Part shown: in pieces, positions 5,739 through 7,157 of the stretch
Position numbering within the stretch: the stretch's first letter is position 1
Layout of the letters: each line of letters starts with the position of its first letter
Source of the DNA: Trueperaceae bacterium
GTDB lineage: Bacteria > Deinococcota > Deinococci > Deinococcales > Trueperaceae
Direction: 5' to 3'
Length of the DNA stretch: 7,157 nucleotides
NCBI GenBank assembly: GCA_029210865.1
Contig: JARGGE010000137.1
Span: 1 to 7,157, forward strand
Program-made: the position numbers and the translations under genes
Notes under the pieces: model-generated
What the model saw: only the letters and a program-made list of their open reading frames with translations
What the model was told of the DNA's origin: nothing
Databases searched by the model: none

Positions 5739-5788
5739 ACGAAGGCGCGTCCCCGCCAAGCCGCCAAGCCGGAAGGACACGCCCTCGT
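5739..5788 (+). other. Possible hairpin in the lexA-imuB spacer
   Basis: Arms 5739-5752 and 5775-5788 are complementary at 12 of 14 positions (core GGCGcGTCC against GGACaCGCC), around a 22-nt loop that contains a tandem CCGCCAAG repeat (5753-5768). No U-tract follows, so this is not a classical terminator. It might attenuate read-through from lexA or be chance at this GC content. Confidence 0.3.
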
Positions 5789-5842
5789 ACCGCCCCAGTC
5801 GCAGCGGCTGGCCCGCAGCCATCGGCCGCGCGCAGTCGCCCT

Positions 5843-5865
5843 GGTGCTGCGCGCATCGTAGCACC
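5843..5865 (+). other. Imperfect palindrome just before the imuB ribosome-binding site
   Basis: GGTGCTGCG (5843-5851), a CGCAT loop, and CGTAGCACC (5857-5865) pair at 8 of 9 positions. The structure ends 1 nt before the GAAGGA Shine-Dalgarno, so it could be an operator or a translation-modulating hairpin. It is unrelated in sequence to the lexA palindrome. Confidence 0.3.
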
Positions 5866-5866
5866 C

Positions 5867-5872
5867 GAAGGA
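5867..5872 (+). promoter_or_regulatory. imuB-like gene ribosome-binding site
   Basis: GAAGGA is followed by CGCACG and the ATG at 5879-5881. It supports this start and therefore the ~40-residue Pro/Arg/Ala-rich N-terminal extension. Confidence 0.7.
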
Positions 5873-5878
5873 CGCACG

Positions 5879-7157
5879 ATGGACACGCGTTTTCTCTCCC
5901 CTACCTCGACCCCGGGCCCGACCCCGGGGGCGCCCGCCGCCCCCCGCCCGCGCCGGCGCCTCCCCCACCCCGACCGCCGTGCGCCGGCGCCTGCCCCGGA
6001 CGCCGCGCCCGCCCTCGACGCGCTGCGGGCGGTCGCCGTGGTCGTCGAGCCGCTGCCGCTCTGGCTCGCCGTGCGCGCCGACCCCACCCTCGCGCGCGCG
6101 CCGCTGGTCGTCCACGACGAGGGCCACGTGGTCCACGCCAACCCGACCGCGCGGCGCCTCGGCGTCACCCAGGGGATGCGGCTCGACGGCGCCCGCCTGC
6201 GGGTGCCGGGGCTCGAAGCGATCGCCTGCCACGAACCGCGCTTGGCCCAGGGGTGGCGCGAGCTGCTCCGCGAGCTCGGGGGCTGGACCCCGTGGCTCGA
6301 GACCGGCCGCCGCGGCCGCGCCTTCGTGCGCCTCGCCCCCGCCGAGGCCGCCGACCTCGCCGCCCGCACCGGCGCCCGCGTGGGGGTAGCCGACGACCTC
6401 GAGACCGCCGAGCTCGCCGCGCTCGCGGGCCTCCCCGGCCGCGCCCGCGTGGTCGCCGAAGGGGACGGCGCCGCGTTCCTCGAGCGCCTGCCGCTGCGCT
6501 TCCTGCGCGGCGTCGGGCTGCCCGAACGCGAGCGCACCCGCCTGCGCTGGCTGGGGCTCGCGACGGTGGGCGACCTCGCCCGCTGGACCCCGGGGCAGCT
6601 CCAGGCCTACCTGGGCGACCTGGCCGAGGCGCTCACCCCCTACCTGCACGGGCCGCGCCGCCAACGCGTCGCCGCCTGGCGACCGCCGACGGTCCTGCGT
6701 CGCTCGCTCGCCTTCGAGCGCCCCCTGTTCGAACCGCACGAGCTCGAGCCGGCGCTCGACCGGCTGGCGCGCTCGCTGGCCCTCGACCTCGCCGGGCGCG
6801 CGGCGCAGCACGTCACCGTCGCCACCGAGGGCGCCAGCGGCACCCGCAGCGCCACCCGGATCGCCAAGCGACCCCTCCACCGCGCCGGACAGATCCGCCA
6901 GCAGGCGCTGTTCGCGCTGCGCGACTCCGGCGCCGCGGGCACGGCCATCGACGCCCTGACGGTGGAGCTGACCGAGCCGGCGCGCTTCGCCGAGGCCGCC
7001 GGCCTGTGGGATGCCCGCGCCGACCGCGCCCGCGCCGTCGACGCCGTCTTGGAGCGCTACCCACGGGCCCTGGTCCACGTCCGTTGGCACGACCCCTACG
7101 CCCCCGCCGCCGACCTCGCCTGGGGCTGGGCCGCGCTCGAGGACGCCGCGGCGCCCG
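5879..7157 (+). CDS. imuB: ImuB-like inactive Y-family DNA polymerase (3' end outside window)
   Basis: At least 426 residues of an ImuB/ImuY-type Y-family polymerase relative. In known mutasomes ImuB is a catalytically dead hub that links the error-prone DnaE2 polymerase to the sliding clamp during induced mutagenesis. Residues 1-45 are Pro/Arg/Ala-rich and look disordered. The palm-like region follows: AVVVEPLPLWLAVRADPTLARAPLVV (51-78) occupies the place of the DMDAFFASVE strand of DinB, and NPTARRLGVTQGMRL (88-102) is the family-typical YEARxxGVxxGM segment. Where DinB has SIDEAYLD, this protein has TPWLET (137-142). The first-strand aspartates and the DE pair are therefore missing, as in ImuB. 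An HhH-like stretch follows (FLRGVGL...LGLATVGDLARW, 208-236), then a little-finger domain from about 272. No clamp-binding motif can be judged because the C-terminus is cut. A dnaE2-like gene is expected downstream. Confidence 0.85.
   Translation, partial: MDTRFLSPTSTPGPTPGAPAAPRPRRRLPHPDRRAPAPAPDAAPALDALRAVAVVVEPLPLWLAVRADPTLARAPLVVHDEGHVVHANPTARRLGVTQGMRLDGARLRVPGLEAIACHEPRLAQGWRELLRELGGWTPWLETGRRGRAFVRLAPAEAADLAARTGARVGVADDLETAELAALAGLPGRARVVAEGDGAAFLERLPLRFLRGVGLPERERTRLRWLGLATVGDLARWTPGQLQAYLGDLAEALTPYLHGPRRQRVAAWRPPTVLRRSLAFERPLFEPHELEPALDRLARSLALDLAGRAAQHVTVATEGASGTRSATRIAKRPLHRAGQIRQQALFALRDSGAAGTAIDALTVELTEPARFAEAAGLWDARADRARAVDAVLERYPRALVHVRWHDPYAPAADLAWGWAALEDAAAP

Noticed and set aside
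5459..7090. A 543-codon minus-strand open frame opposite lexA and imuB
   Set aside because: It is low-complexity Gly/Ala/Arg/Glu sequence with no domain, and the plus strand carries clear LexA and ImuB motifs.
1..7157. CRISPR array, tRNA/rRNA genes or insertion sequences
   Set aside because: Apart from the three hipBA operator copies and one short tandem repeat I saw no repeats, no cloverleaf-like segments and no transposase motifs.

Overview
This is a very GC-rich window (A/T is about 15-22% in the genes at both ends). It carries five recognisable genes or gene pairs, one ~540 bp stretch with no secure gene, and several well-formed regulatory palindromes. The best guess at the host is a high-GC member of the Deinococcota (Deinococcus/Truepera-like). 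That rests on a LexA-family repressor sitting directly upstream of an ImuB-like inactive Y-family polymerase, an arrangement that recalls the lexA-imuY-dnaE2 operon of Deinococcus deserti, plus a DUF6062-type protein. Taxonomy is inference: no rRNA or other marker gene is present.

Left part. The window opens inside the 3' end of an SbcC-type SMC/Rad50-like ATPase (plus strand, ends at 830). Only 16 bp away, convergent on the minus strand, is a DUF6062-like protein (847-1419) with four metal-ligand pairs at an exact 38-residue period. Upstream of that gene, on the same strand, is a complete hipBA toxin-antitoxin operon: hipB 2727-2966, hipA 1496-2734, overlapping by 8 bp. The hipBA promoter region (about 2977-3050) holds three copies of one palindrome, GACTAC-N6-GTAGTC, spaced exactly 27 bp apart. 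They cover the transcription start, the spacer between -35 and -10, and an upstream site. hipBA has visibly lower GC than its neighbours and looks horizontally acquired.

Middle. Positions 3050-3588 hold no secure gene. Minus-strand reading frames there look partly coding but change frame and end in the hipBA operators; they may be a decayed gene. From 3589 a PaaK/CapK-type adenylate-forming enzyme runs on the plus strand to 5007. Its substrate cannot be named.

Right part. A lexA-like gene (5075-5716) has a textbook TTGACA-N17-TATCGT promoter overlapping the stop codon of the ligase gene. A perfect 19-bp palindrome lies at the predicted transcription start and is the likely autoregulatory operator. 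The encoded protein keeps the Ala-Gly cleavage site and the Ser/Lys dyad, so it should be a self-cleaving DNA-damage repressor. After a 162-bp spacer with two possible hairpins comes an imuB-like gene (5879 to beyond the window end). It encodes a Y-family polymerase relative in which the catalytic acidic residues appear to be lost. By analogy with known mutasome cassettes, a dnaE2-type polymerase gene is expected just downstream, outside this window. SbcC at one end and LexA-ImuB at the other make this a DNA-repair-flavoured neighbourhood, but the intervening hipBA, DUF6062 and ligase genes have no evident link to repair.
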